Assembly (NCBI RefSeq): GCF_015277775.1
Contig: NZ_CP063849.1
Coordinates: 6,835,501 to 6,899,500, forward strand
Direction of reading: 5' to 3'
Source: Paludibaculum fermentans
GTDB lineage: Bacteria; Acidobacteriota; Terriglobia; Bryobacterales; Bryobacteraceae
Length of the DNA: 64,000 bases
Each line of letters starts with the position of its first letter. Position 1 is the first letter of the stretch. This document shows positions 53,782 through 62,778 of the stretch, one piece after another. The notes beneath the pieces were generated by a model. The model searched no databases. It was not told the origin of the DNA and saw nothing but the letters and a program-made list of their open reading frames with translations. The position numbers and the translations under genes are program-made.

Positions 53782-54915
53782 TTAGAGCGAGCTGTCGCCG
53801 TCGAAGCTCGATGGTTCCCAAGCTTCAGGATTGTGGAGCGAGGCCATCAATACCGGATCGTTCGAGTGGAAGAAATTGCACCAGGCGGGCAGCGCCCGGC
53901 GGTAAGGCAGGATCGCCTCCCACTCCTCGAACGCGGGCAGTTCACAGCCCACAAGTTCCAGTGCGTGGACCCCCTCTTCACGGCAGACCTCTACCGCCGC
54001 GCGGATCAGTGCGGGATTCGAACCTGGGTCCAGGCTCTGGAAGTCCGCGACCCTCATCCGCTTCAGGCCCGATTCCTGATGGTCGCTGCGCACCAGCACG
54101 GCGTAAGCGGCCATGCGGCCATCGCTGCCGCTCGCCGTCAGCACCCGCAATCCTCCGGACTTTGCCTTGGCCCCGAAATGCCACTCCAGCACGGACTGCG
54201 TGCGGACGCCCAGCAGCTTGCCGGCTTTTGCCTTCTGCAGGTCGATCCAGAATTCGTCGAAGGCCTTGCTGAACTCCCGGCTCCTCGTGACGGTCCAGCC
54301 TGAGGGGTTCGCGGGCAGCGCTGCTCCCTTGCCCAGCCGGTCCTTGATCCAGAGGGCCACAGCCGCCAGGGGACTCAGCACCCCAGGGACCTTCTTAAGC
54401 CGCAACGCAACATTCGCAAACCCGTTGTAGTTTGTGACACGAAACGCAGCCCGGGCCCAATCACCCACCGGGACTCGTGTCTGTTCGCAGATCGTGTGCG
54501 AGGCCTCCGCCAGCCCGTTCACCGTGGTGCTCAGCAGTACATCGGCGTTCTGGTGGATGTATTCATCCAGCAGCAAGGGCGCGAAGACGCGGTAGGCCGG
54601 ATCCACAGCCCAGCCTCGTCCTGTTGCGGCCAGGATGTGGCGGCCCCGGAACGTATACGGCAGCGGCACATTGCTCAGCGTGCCGACAATGCGCCCCGTC
54701 TCCTCGTCTTCCAGTACCCAGCCGATGGGGCACGCCCCGGACAGCGCCGGATAGAGTGGATTCTCCGTCCAGAACCGGGCCCACTCCTCGCGGCTGCGCG
54801 GCTTCAAGCCATTGGCCTGCTCCAGCGCGACAATCGCTTCGTAGTCATTCAGGGTGGCTTCGCGCAACAGCGGCATCGAGGTCATCGACGGCGCTCCCGC
54901 CGTGGAGGACATCAT
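53782..54915 (-). CDS. GNAT-like acyltransferase in biosynthetic cluster
   Basis: The 377-aa protein has a GNAT-type N-terminal half (LLREATLNDYEAIVALEQANGL, GRIVGTLSNVPLPY, 'GWAVDPAYRVFAPLLLDEYI' as acyl-CoA loop). The C-terminal half is also GNAT-like ('GLRVLTASGSDGRMAAYAVL'), so it may be a double-GNAT protein. Its ATG overlaps the P450 stop by 4 bp. In this NRPS-like cluster it may acylate the product or an intermediate; this is inferred from position. Confidence 0.78.
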   Translation of the reverse strand: MMSSTAGAPSMTSMPLLREATLNDYEAIVALEQANGLKPRSREEWARFWTENPLYPALSGACPIGWVLEDEETGRIVGTLSNVPLPYTFRGRHILAATGRGWAVDPAYRVFAPLLLDEYIHQNADVLLSTTVNGLAEASHTICEQTRVPVGDWARAAFRVTNYNGFANVALRLKKVPGVLSPLAAVALWIKDRLGKGAALPANPSGWTVTRSREFSKAFDEFWIDLQKAKAGKLLGVRTQSVLEWHFGAKAKSGGLRVLTASGSDGRMAAYAVLVRSDHQESGLKRMRVADFQSLDPGSNPALIRAAVEVCREEGVHALELVGCELPAFEEWEAILPYRRALPAWCNFFHSNDPVLMASLHNPEAWEPSSFDGDSSL

Positions 54916-56177
54916 GCCGGCAGGCCGCCTTCCTTGCCCGAGTTCATACGCAGTTCCTTGAGTCCGCGCAGGCCCAGGTTGTCCCGCCATTCCACGGGGG
55001 CGTCGTTCTCCCGCCGCAGGTTGGGGAAACGGGAAGTCAGCAAACCATAAGCGATGTGGGCTTCCATGCGCGCCAACGCGGCGCCGAAACAGAAGTGCGC
55101 GCCCCAGCCGAAGGCGACGTGCCGGTTGGGGCTGCGCGTGAAGTCGAGCTCATCCGGATTTGGGAACCGCTCGGGGTCGCGATTGGCCGCGCCCATCACG
55201 GCGATCACCGCCTGCCGCTCCTTGATCAGCTTGCCCCCCATCTCGATGTCCGCCGGCGCCAGGCGCGCGGTGTGCTGGCTGGGGCTCTCAAATCGCAGCA
55301 GCTCTTCCACTGCCCCTGGAATCAGTGAAGGATCCTGGCACAGCCGCTCATACTGGTCGCGATGCCGCATCAGCGTGAGGATCCCCGAGCCGATCAGGTT
55401 CGTGGTCGTTTCCAGGCCGCCGACCATCGTGAGGATGCAGTTGGCGACAATCTCTTCCTCGGTGAAGCGATCGCCATCTGCTTCCGCATCCATGAACGAG
55501 CGCACCAGGCCTTCGGTGGGATACTCCTTCTGCACCGCGATCGCGTTGCGGAAGTATTTGATCATGCCGCGCAGTGCTTCCAGCACGGCTTCCGACCGGT
55601 CCGGATTGTGCTGGAAGTTGCCCAGCATCTCAGAGAACGTGAACGACCAGTCCTTCAACTGCCGGTAATCCGATGTCGGGACGCCCAGCATCTCCGCCGT
55701 GACGATGGCCGGCAGCGGAGCCGCGAAGTCGCCGATCAGGTCGAACGAACCCTTGGCCTCCATCTCCGACACCAGGCGCTCGGCGATCGACTCAATGTGG
55801 TCGCGCAGCACCTTGATCCTGGCGGGTGTGAACGCATACGAAGCCAGTTGCCGGATGCGTGTGTGCGCGGCCGCATCCATGAACAGCATCTGCTTCACCA
55901 TCACTTCCGCGATCTCGCTCAGCTCTGGAGCACCCATTGCTTCCAGCAGTTCCGGAGTCGGTGTGCGGTTGGCGATGAACTTATGCAGCACCTGCACCAC
56001 ATCGTCATAGCGGGTCACGACCCAGGCGTGCAGGAACGGATCCCAGTGCACCGGATCCTCGCTCCGCAGCCGCGCGTAGAGCGGATACGGATTGTCCAGG
56101 ACCTCCGGGTCCAGCAAATTATATAGGCTCAAGCCCGCGTCATCGACAGCGGGACGGACGTCCGCGATGGTACCCAT
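54912..56177 (-). CDS. cytochrome P450
   Basis: The 421-aa protein has the heme loop FGWGAHFCFGAALARME (Cys about 359), the I-helix MVGGLETTTNLIG (oxygen-binding ETT), and the ExxR in EELLRFE. It belongs to the soluble bacterial class that needs ferredoxin partners encoded elsewhere. It starts 2 bp after the A-T protein gene, with AGGGAA upstream, so it is in the same transcript and likely hydroxylates the carrier-bound amino acid or the final product. The longer frame to 56465 overlaps the neighbouring gene and is rejected. Confidence 0.93.
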   Translation of the reverse strand: MGTIADVRPAVDDAGLSLYNLLDPEVLDNPYPLYARLRSEDPVHWDPFLHAWVVTRYDDVVQVLHKFIANRTPTPELLEAMGAPELSEIAEVMVKQMLFMDAAAHTRIRQLASYAFTPARIKVLRDHIESIAERLVSEMEAKGSFDLIGDFAAPLPAIVTAEMLGVPTSDYRQLKDWSFTFSEMLGNFQHNPDRSEAVLEALRGMIKYFRNAIAVQKEYPTEGLVRSFMDAEADGDRFTEEEIVANCILTMVGGLETTTNLIGSGILTLMRHRDQYERLCQDPSLIPGAVEELLRFESPSQHTARLAPADIEMGGKLIKERQAVIAVMGAANRDPERFPNPDELDFTRSPNRHVAFGWGAHFCFGAALARMEAHIAYGLLTSRFPNLRRENDAPVEWRDNLGLRGLKELRMNSGKEGGLPA

Positions 56178-56179
56178 GT

Positions 56180-57868
56180 TTACTTCCCTGCCTTCATACC
56201 GGCGATCTGCATCGAGAGCTTGTTCACTGTCGGCGCCTGGAACATCTGCCGTAGCGCCATCTTCACGCCGAATGCCGTGTTCACCTGAACCAGGAGTTGC
56301 GCCGCCAGCAGCGAGTGTCCGCCCAGGAAGAAGAAATTGGCGTCGGGATCGACTGACGGCTGCTTCAGCAGCGAAGCCACCATGGCGCCCAGCCGCACGG
56401 GGATGTCGGTCGACTGCGGCGCCGCCGTGGTGGCGGCAGGCGCGGGCAATGCCTTGTAGTCGCATTTGCCGTTGGCGGTCATCGGCAGCGCTTCCAGTTG
56501 AATGTAGGCCGAGGGGATCATGTACTGCGGCAGCACCGGAGCAAGGAACGCCGTCAGTTCGGTGCTCGTCAGCGGCGAACGGGCCACGTAGTAAGCCACC
56601 AGCGTTGCGTCATCCACCGCCACGGCCACGCTGTTCCGGATCGCCGGATGCTTCGCCAGCGTCGTCGCGATCTCGTCCAACTCCACGCGGTAGCCGCGGA
56701 TCTTCACCTGGTTGTCCAGCCGTCCCAGGAACTCATACTCGCCGCTGGGCAACTGCCGCGCACGGTCGCCCGTGCGGTACATGCGCTCCCCATCGATGGT
56801 CACGAACTTGCTGGCCGTCATTTCCGGACGATTGCGGTAGCCGCGCGCCACCAGCGGTCCGGCGATGCAGAGTTCGCCATCCAGGATATGGATCCGCGCG
56901 CCGTTGGCCGCCATGCCGATTGACGGAGCCCCGTCGCCTGCGGGCGCCACCAACCCGGAAGTAGTGACCACCGTGGCCTCTGTCGGCCCGTAGTTATTGA
57001 AGAAGAGAAACGGCAGGTTCGCGGGAGGGCGCTGCTGCAACCGCTCGGCGCCGGTGAGCAGGATTCGTAGTCTCGATTCCGCCGGCCAGTCCATCGCGAT
57101 CAATTGCTGTGCGATCACGGTCGGCGCGAAGGCTACGGTGATGCCGTTCTCCACCAGCCAGCTCTGGAAGGCTGGAGCAAATGTCCGGATGTCTTCCGAA
57201 GGCGCGAGATACAGGCAGGCGCCCGCGCTGAGATGACACCAGATCTCCCACACTGAGGCGTCAAAACCGAGCCCCGCCATCTGGCTGGCGCGGTCTTCGG
57301 CCGTGATGGCGAACGCCTGTGTGTGCCATTCGATCAGGGTGTTCAGATTGCCATGTGTGACCTCGACACCCTTCGGTTCGCCGGTCGAGCCCGACGTATA
57401 GATCAGGTAGGCCAGGTTCCCGGGCGTGATGTCGCAGGCGGGCGGCTCGTGCGCCATGCCCGCGGTCGACTCAGTGTCGAGATAGAGGACCGTGCAGGGA
57501 GGCTCAAGGCCCGCGGCCGCGCAGCGATGCGCAATCAGCAGGGCCGCACCCGAGTCCTTCAGGATACTGGCCGAGCGCGCAGCCGGCGTACCAGGGTCCA
57601 GCGGCAGATACGCGCCGCCGGCCTTCATCACGGCCAGGGCCGCTACCACGTAGTCCGCGGACCGGTTCAGCAGCAGCGCCACCGGCACCTCGGCCGTGAC
57701 ACCCGCCTCGCGCAGCCGGTGCGCCAGGTGATTCGCCTTGCCTTCGAGTTCCCGGAAGGTCAGGACAGAAGAGCCGGAAACAATCGCCGCGGCGTTCGGG
57801 TTGCGCTCGGCCTGTGCTGCGATCCGACCCGCCGCTGAGTGGATGGACGATGACGTGTTGAGTGGCAT
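56180..57868 (-). CDS. NRPS-like adenylation-thiolation (A-T) protein
   Basis: The 562-aa protein has an adenylation domain (about 20-475: LIYTSGSTGEPKGV, FDASVWEIW, NNYGPTEATVV, YRTGDRAR, GRLDNQVKIRGYRVELDE, NGKCDYKAL) and a carrier domain (about 490-560: FFFLGGHSLLAAQL with the phosphopantetheine Ser). No condensation or release domain is present. Hand-aligned specificity residues read D-A-W-F-L-G-N-V-V, which matches a published leucine code. It therefore probably loads leucine or a similar residue on its own carrier for the P450 or other enzymes. The PPTase needed to activate it is encoded divergently at 59101. Confidence 0.92.
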   Translation of the reverse strand: MPLNTSSSIHSAAGRIAAQAERNPNAAAIVSGSSVLTFRELEGKANHLAHRLREAGVTAEVPVALLLNRSADYVVAALAVMKAGGAYLPLDPGTPAARSASILKDSGAALLIAHRCAAAGLEPPCTVLYLDTESTAGMAHEPPACDITPGNLAYLIYTSGSTGEPKGVEVTHGNLNTLIEWHTQAFAITAEDRASQMAGLGFDASVWEIWCHLSAGACLYLAPSEDIRTFAPAFQSWLVENGITVAFAPTVIAQQLIAMDWPAESRLRILLTGAERLQQRPPANLPFLFFNNYGPTEATVVTTSGLVAPAGDGAPSIGMAANGARIHILDGELCIAGPLVARGYRNRPEMTASKFVTIDGERMYRTGDRARQLPSGEYEFLGRLDNQVKIRGYRVELDEIATTLAKHPAIRNSVAVAVDDATLVAYYVARSPLTSTELTAFLAPVLPQYMIPSAYIQLEALPMTANGKCDYKALPAPAATTAAPQSTDIPVRLGAMVASLLKQPSVDPDANFFFLGGHSLLAAQLLVQVNTAFGVKMALRQMFQAPTVNKLSMQIAGMKAGK

Positions 57869-57878
57869 GGGTCCCTTT

Positions 57879-59039
57879 CTAGTGTTGCGTCAGCAATTCG
57901 CTGTAAAGCGCTTCCCAACGGTCTGCGACGACCTGCAGGTCGTACTTGGAAATCGTGTGACGGCGAGCGGCCGCGCCCCAGGCGGCCCGTTCGGCCGTGG
58001 TCAGCGTGGCAACCTGCCGCATGGCGGCGGTAAATGCGCGTTGGTCTCCCGGAGGCGTCAACAGGCCGGTTTCCCCTGGCTGGATCGCCTCGCGATTGCC
58101 CCCCACATCGGTGGCGACAATTGGCAATCCCGTGGCCGATGCCTGCAGGATCACCATCGGTAGTCCTTCTGTATCGGACGAAAGCACGAAGGCGTCGGCG
58201 GCGTTCATGACGGCCGGAATGTCTTCCCGCACACCCAGCAGGCGGACCCGCCCTTCGATTCCGAGTTCCTTTATCTGCCGCCTCAGCAGCGGCTCCAGCG
58301 AACCGGCGCCGCACAGCACCAGCGTGGCGTCTCGCTGGCCCAGTTCGGCAAACGCCCGCAGCATCAGCGGATAGTTCTTCGGCTTCTCAAAGCGACCCAC
58401 CGCCAGCCAGGCAAAACCGTCCAGTCCCAACTCCTGTCGCATCCGCCGGCGGGCCTCCGAGTCCGGCCGGTAGACCGACGTATCGAGACCGTTCGGCAGC
58501 GACATCAGCTTGTCCGCCGGAGCCGAGTGCGACTCCAGATACGATCGCGTCGCCGCCTCACAGATCGCGGTCGTCCGCTCCGCCAGCGGATCCGTCAACC
58601 GATGCCCCAACTCTCGAAACTTCGTGAAGCGCTGGTTCACGCCGTACATCCTGAATCCGTGGAGTGTACTAATCAGCGCCGGTACGCGTGCAAAGATCCG
58701 GGCCACGCGGCCCAGCAGGTTGGCGTGCGTCATATGCGTATGCAGAATGTCCGGCCGGAACTCGCGGACCACCTGCACCAAGCGCGGCAGCGCCCGTGGA
58801 TCCGGCACACCCGCGGTCATGCCGAGATGGCCCACCGGGATGCCCCGCTCGCTGATCTCACCCGGCATGCGTTCCGCTGGAATCATCGATACCAGCCGGG
58901 TCCGCCAGCCGCGGCGGTCCAACTCCAGCGCGAGTTGCATGACCTGCTCCTCCGCGCCGCCGCCGATGCCCATCGTGGTGGTGAGCAGCAGTACTTTCCC
59001 CTTGCTTGGATCGCGATCCGTCCCCAGAGTGCCCCGCAT
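57879..59039 (-). CDS. glycosyltransferase family 4 in biosynthetic cluster
   Basis: The 386-aa GT-B enzyme has an N-terminal 'TTTMGIGGGAEEQVMQLALEL', ILHTHMTHANLLGRV, 'LPNGLDTSVYRP', 'AVGRFEKPKNYPLMLRAFAEL' and SSDTEGLPMVILQASATGLPIVATDVGG. It is the first gene of the minus-strand cluster, ending 10 bp before the A-T gene, so a sugar is probably attached to the final metabolite or to a lipid/glycan precursor. Sugar and acceptor cannot be told from sequence. Confidence 0.9.
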   Translation of the reverse strand: MRGTLGTDRDPSKGKVLLLTTTMGIGGGAEEQVMQLALELDRRGWRTRLVSMIPAERMPGEISERGIPVGHLGMTAGVPDPRALPRLVQVVREFRPDILHTHMTHANLLGRVARIFARVPALISTLHGFRMYGVNQRFTKFRELGHRLTDPLAERTTAICEAATRSYLESHSAPADKLMSLPNGLDTSVYRPDSEARRRMRQELGLDGFAWLAVGRFEKPKNYPLMLRAFAELGQRDATLVLCGAGSLEPLLRRQIKELGIEGRVRLLGVREDIPAVMNAADAFVLSSDTEGLPMVILQASATGLPIVATDVGGNREAIQPGETGLLTPPGDQRAFTAAMRQVATLTTAERAAWGAAARRHTISKYDLQVVADRWEALYSELLTQH

Positions 59040-59100
59040 GTACTCGCTTAGTGTGGCCCGCGCGGCGCATGGTGCGGAAGGTACTCAGTACTCAATCGCG

Positions 59101-59802
59101 ATGGTACGAAGATCATGGACCCTCGTCCGGTCCCTGTGCCATCGTGGAGGGGTGCTGCGGCTGGTAAAGCCTGAGGATGTGCGGGATGCGGACGTACTGG
59201 AGCGCTTCCGCGCCTCTCTGTCAGACGACGAACAGGCTCGCATCTCGAAGTTTATTTTCGAGAAAGACCGCCATGTCCGGCTGGTCGCCCGCGGTTCGCT
59301 GAGGCAGGCGCTTTCAGATCATGCCGGCGGCGTCCCCCCGTCCGAATTTCGCTTCCGTTACAACGAGTTCGGCAAGCCCTTCATCGAGCAGCCCGCCCAT
59401 CTGGCCGGGGTTGGTTTCAATCTCTCCCATTGCGACGGACTCATCGCGATTCTGATCGCCGATGGTTCCGAGGTCGGCATTGATGTCGAGCGGATCCGCC
59501 CCATGGCGGACCTGCTTGGGGTCGCGCATCGATTCTTCGCGCCCCCTGAAGTGGAAGTTCTCCGCCAGGCCCCTGAGCCGGACCGGCTGGAACGCTTCTT
59601 CCGGTATTGGACGCTGAAGGAGTCCTATCTAAAGTCGCGGGGAATAGGACTATCTTTAGGACTAGATCGGTTCTGGTTTGAGCTGGACCCTGGCATCCGG
59701 ATTCGGTTCTCTGACGGGTTCCATGACGATCCGGCGAGGTGGACCTTCCATCAACAGCGCATCGATCCCCACCACTGGCTGGCCACGGCCGTCGCCTCGT
59801 GA
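59101..59802 (+). CDS. Sfp-type 4'-phosphopantetheinyl transferase
   Basis: The 233-aa protein has the PPTase motifs GVGFNLSHCDGL, VGIDVERIRPM and FFRYWTLKESYLKSRGIGLSLGL. It transfers phosphopantetheine from CoA to the Ser of carrier domains, here most likely the GGHSL Ser of the A-T protein. It is divergent from the cluster, with 61 bp between starts. The exact start is uncertain: the ATG at 59101 has a weak SD and a GTG at 59152 is an alternative. Confidence 0.88.
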   Translation: MVRRSWTLVRSLCHRGGVLRLVKPEDVRDADVLERFRASLSDDEQARISKFIFEKDRHVRLVARGSLRQALSDHAGGVPPSEFRFRYNEFGKPFIEQPAHLAGVGFNLSHCDGLIAILIADGSEVGIDVERIRPMADLLGVAHRFFAPPEVEVLRQAPEPDRLERFFRYWTLKESYLKSRGIGLSLGLDRFWFELDPGIRIRFSDGFHDDPARWTFHQQRIDPHHWLATAVAS

Positions 59803-59837
59803 CTTCCCCCATCGCCGTCTATAATCTGGAGATACGC

Positions 59838-61331
59838 ATGCAGGGGCAGGTCACTCCGCCGCCGCCGGAGGTGCTGGCGGCATTGGAATCCATTCTTCGT
59901 TCGCCCCTGTTCACCAGGGCCGAACGCCAGTCTCGGCTGCTCCGCTTCATCGTCGAGAACGCCCTCATTGGCGACCCCAATGCCCTCCGCGAGACGTCCA
60001 TCGGCCTGGAAGTCTATGACCGTCCGGCCGATTTCGATCCCAAGGAAGACACCATCGTCCGCGTCGAGGCCTCACGGCTCCGCTCGCGTCTGGTCGAATA
60101 CTACGACGGCGACGGCCGAGATGCCCTCATCCGCGTCTCCATCCCTCGCGGAGGCTACGTTCCGGCATTTGCCTATACGCGAATCGAGCAGCCCGCCGCG
60201 GCCAAACTGCCCGAGGCGCCCGCCAGCCCGCCTCCGCCTGTGGTGCGCGCCAAGCCGCACATTCGCTGGATCTTAGCCGCAGCCGGCGGCCTGATGCTGC
60301 TGACCCTGGCCGCCTGGCGCTACAACCGTTCGCCCGTGGCCGCACCGGACGACAAGGACGCCGAAGCCCGCAAACTCCTCAGCCTGGCGGCGCCGCTCTC
60401 CCACTACTACACCCCAGACAGCCTCGCCCAAGCCCGGAGACTGCTGGAGCGCGCAGCGGAACTCGCGCCGGACTCCGCCGAAGTCCAGGCTGCTCTTGCC
60501 GAGGCTTATCTTGATTCGGCCAACACCAACTCCGCCCTCCGCAAAGGGCTGGCGCCCAAAATCCTGAAGGCCGCCCAGCGCAGCCGGGATCTGGCCCCGT
60601 CCTCGCCCGTCGGCTATACGGCCCTCATCCGCTACCACCGGGACCTCACCATGGATTGGAATGCCGCCAAGCTGATCTGTGAACAGGCGATCCTCCACTC
60701 CCTGAAGGAACAGCCCTTCCTCGGCTCCTGCGCAACGGTGGAAAGCCTGCGGGGGAATCACGAAGTCGCCTGGACCTGGGCCGAACGCTACGCCGAGGCT
60801 CAGCCCAACAGTGCCGGCGCCAGGAGAACATTGGGCGAAGTTTACTACCGCGCCGGTCAGCTTGACCGTGCTGCCTCGGCTCTTCGCAAAGCGGCCGCCC
60901 TCTCCCCCAAGGGACGCATCTCTCCCTGGGAGTACCTCGCGCTGGTCGCCGTGGCCAAAGGGAAACCGGACGAAGGGCTGGCGGAACTCGACCGGGAAGC
61001 CCCCTACGAGTTCTCCAAGCGCGTCGACCTCTACGCCTACCGCGGCTTCGTCGCGGCCAAGGCCGGCAAACGCGCCGAGGCGGAGAAGATGCTCGCCCTC
61101 GTCCAGCACGAGGTCACCGCCAACCACGCTGCGCCGGTCTACCTCTCCTGGATCTACCTTGGGTTGGGCCAGCCGGGTCTCGCCATCCAGCACCTGGAGC
61201 GCGGGGTCGAACGGCGCGACGACACCGCCGCCGACTTTCTGGCTGACCCGGCCACCATCGCCCTGCGCGGCTTACCTCGTTTTCAGGCCGCCGCCCGCAA
61301 GCTTGGGCTCGACCAGCTCACCGGACTCTAA
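59838..61331 (+). CDS. Solibacter-type membrane TPR protein
   Basis: The 497-aa protein has an N-terminal domain (about 1-105: VLAALESILRSPLFTRAERQ, 'GLEVYDRPADFDPKEDTIVRVEASRLRSRLVEYY', IPRGGYVPAF) frequent in Solibacter genomes, usually joined to TPRs. A Pro-rich linker, one membrane helix (about 140-160) and TPR repeats (about 200-480) follow. The N-terminal region resembles a winged-helix-like cytoplasmic sensor/effector, so a CadC-like role is possible, but unproven. GGAGA five bases upstream supports the ATG at 59838. It begins 35 bp after the PPTase gene. Confidence 0.85.
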   Translation: MQGQVTPPPPEVLAALESILRSPLFTRAERQSRLLRFIVENALIGDPNALRETSIGLEVYDRPADFDPKEDTIVRVEASRLRSRLVEYYDGDGRDALIRVSIPRGGYVPAFAYTRIEQPAAAKLPEAPASPPPPVVRAKPHIRWILAAAGGLMLLTLAAWRYNRSPVAAPDDKDAEARKLLSLAAPLSHYYTPDSLAQARRLLERAAELAPDSAEVQAALAEAYLDSANTNSALRKGLAPKILKAAQRSRDLAPSSPVGYTALIRYHRDLTMDWNAAKLICEQAILHSLKEQPFLGSCATVESLRGNHEVAWTWAERYAEAQPNSAGARRTLGEVYYRAGQLDRAASALRKAAALSPKGRISPWEYLALVAVAKGKPDEGLAELDREAPYEFSKRVDLYAYRGFVAAKAGKRAEAEKMLALVQHEVTANHAAPVYLSWIYLGLGQPGLAIQHLERGVERRDDTAADFLADPATIALRGLPRFQAAARKLGLDQLTGL

Positions 61332-61493
61332 CTCATTCCATTCATTGACCGGACCCCGGCGTTACGAGCACGTTACCAGCGCTCGTCACGGGCGAGTTGC
61401 CTCGCCGTCACTCCCACCGCACTAGCGCCGCCCGCCAAACTCGGATTCGTTGGAGCGGCCGCCCTGGCCGCCATCACCCGAAAGGATCCACCC

Positions 61494-61931
61494 ATGAAAA
61501 ACATCTTCCGAGTCCTGCTTCTGGCCGCCGCCGTCACTCTCCCGGCCGCCTACGGCCAATACTCCACGCCGGTCCGCGAGGTCGAAAAGCCGGACAAGCG
61601 GCCCGTCACCATCAGCTATGGCTGCACCTCGGCGGCTTCCTGCACCAACCTCCTTGGAGTTACCATCCCTGCGGGCTCCCGGCTTGTCCTGGAGTATGTC
61701 TCCGCATTCATCTCCCCAAGTCCGGCGAACACAGGCAGCCGGGCCCTACTCATCCAGGTCAACGGGCAGAATCACTACATCCCGGCAAAGGACCTGACCT
61801 TTAGCGGGCAATCGATCCTGTCTGAAACCGTGAAGATCTACTGCGACACAATGCCGTACGTAGCTATCGCAGGCGGCAGTGTCGGTACAACGGTCGACAT
61901 TACCCTCACTGGCTACTTCGCCACCAAGTAG
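61494..61931 (+). CDS. small secreted protein of unknown function
   Basis: The 145-aa product has a signal peptide (1-21, ending AAYGQ), a Cys pair (YGCTSAASCT) and a beta-rich rest with 'VLEYVSAFISPS' and a third Cys (IYCDTMPY). It ends 'VDITLTGYFATK'. AAAGGATCCACCC before the ATG gives a good SD. It lies 7 bp before the PEP-CTERM gene, so the two are co-transcribed. I do not recognise a family. Confidence 0.78.
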   Translation: MKNIFRVLLLAAAVTLPAAYGQYSTPVREVEKPDKRPVTISYGCTSAASCTNLLGVTIPAGSRLVLEYVSAFISPSPANTGSRALLIQVNGQNHYIPAKDLTFSGQSILSETVKIYCDTMPYVAIAGGSVGTTVDITLTGYFATK

Positions 61932-61938
61932 GCCCCGT

Positions 61939-62766
61939 ATGGCGCGACTTCCTTCTGTTCTCCTGGCCGCCTTCCTCACGGCGGCCACCGCGCCGGCGGC
62001 TCCGCTACTCTTGACCATCGGCGGTGACACCAATGGGGTACCCCGCCACCTCGTCGCCTTCGATGCCGGCACCCAAGTGACGGCCGCCCCTATCGTCCTG
62101 GGCAGCGGCTCCACCGGCTACGCTGGAGGGCTCGCTCTCAGCAGTGGAGCCTTCTACGGCATCGAATCCGACGGAGTCTCAGATGCCAACCTCGTGAAGA
62201 TCTCGACCGCCGGCAGCGTCACCGCCCTGTTCTCCGCCGGTCAATATTCCTATGGCGGACTGGCCATCCTGGCCGGCCAACTCTATGGGATCCGTACGGA
62301 TATGTTCGGCGCCAGCGAACTCGTCACCTTCGACCTGGTGAACCAGATGGTGAACTCCGTCGGGGTCGCCGGCTTACCCGACGGCCTGTATGGAGGACTC
62401 TCTGTTGGCCCGTTGCCCGGCAAACTCTACACCGTCCACAACGATGGTTCCGGCGCGTCCACCCTTTACGAGCTGGACTTGGGGACCCTCACCTCGACCC
62501 CCATGACCATCAGCCTCGGCAGCGGCTTCACCGGTGGGCTGGCCTTCGACAACGGCCGCTTCTACGCCCTGGCCAGCGATCTCAACGCGTCCAGCACCTT
62601 GTACCGCTTCGAACTGACGGACCTGACGCCCACGGCCCAATTCGTCCTGGGTGACGGCTACCTCAACGCATCGCTCACCACGGGGGCCGAGGTGCCGGAA
62701 CCAGGCACGCTGCTGCTGGCCGCGGGGGGCCTGCTCCTGCTCGGTTTTCGCCGTTGGAGGCGATAA
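61939..62766 (+). CDS. PEP-CTERM sorted exported protein
   Basis: The 275-aa product has a signal peptide (1-20), a repeated beta-strand pattern (LTIGGD, YAGGLALSSGAFYGIES, YGGLAILAGQLYGIRT, LYGGLSV, FTGGLAFDNGRFYALAS) that suggests a beta-propeller. The C-terminal PEP-CTERM signal is VPEPGTLLLAAGGLLLLGFRRWRR-like: VPEP motif, hydrophobic helix, Arg-rich end. Such proteins are processed by an exosortase, not encoded here. The sequence is distinct from the LPKTA type of sorting seen at 28 kb. Confidence 0.9.
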   Translation: MARLPSVLLAAFLTAATAPAAPLLLTIGGDTNGVPRHLVAFDAGTQVTAAPIVLGSGSTGYAGGLALSSGAFYGIESDGVSDANLVKISTAGSVTALFSAGQYSYGGLAILAGQLYGIRTDMFGASELVTFDLVNQMVNSVGVAGLPDGLYGGLSVGPLPGKLYTVHNDGSGASTLYELDLGTLTSTPMTISLGSGFTGGLAFDNGRFYALASDLNASSTLYRFELTDLTPTAQFVLGDGYLNASLTTGAEVPEPGTLLLAAGGLLLLGFRRWRR

Positions 62767-62778
62767 AGAGGCCTGGCC

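Noticed and set aside
54000-54030. tRNA T-loop-like string GGATTCGAACCTGGG (reverse strand orientation)
   Set aside because: It lies inside the GNAT coding sequence, and no acceptor stem, D-arm or anticodon arm can be built around it.
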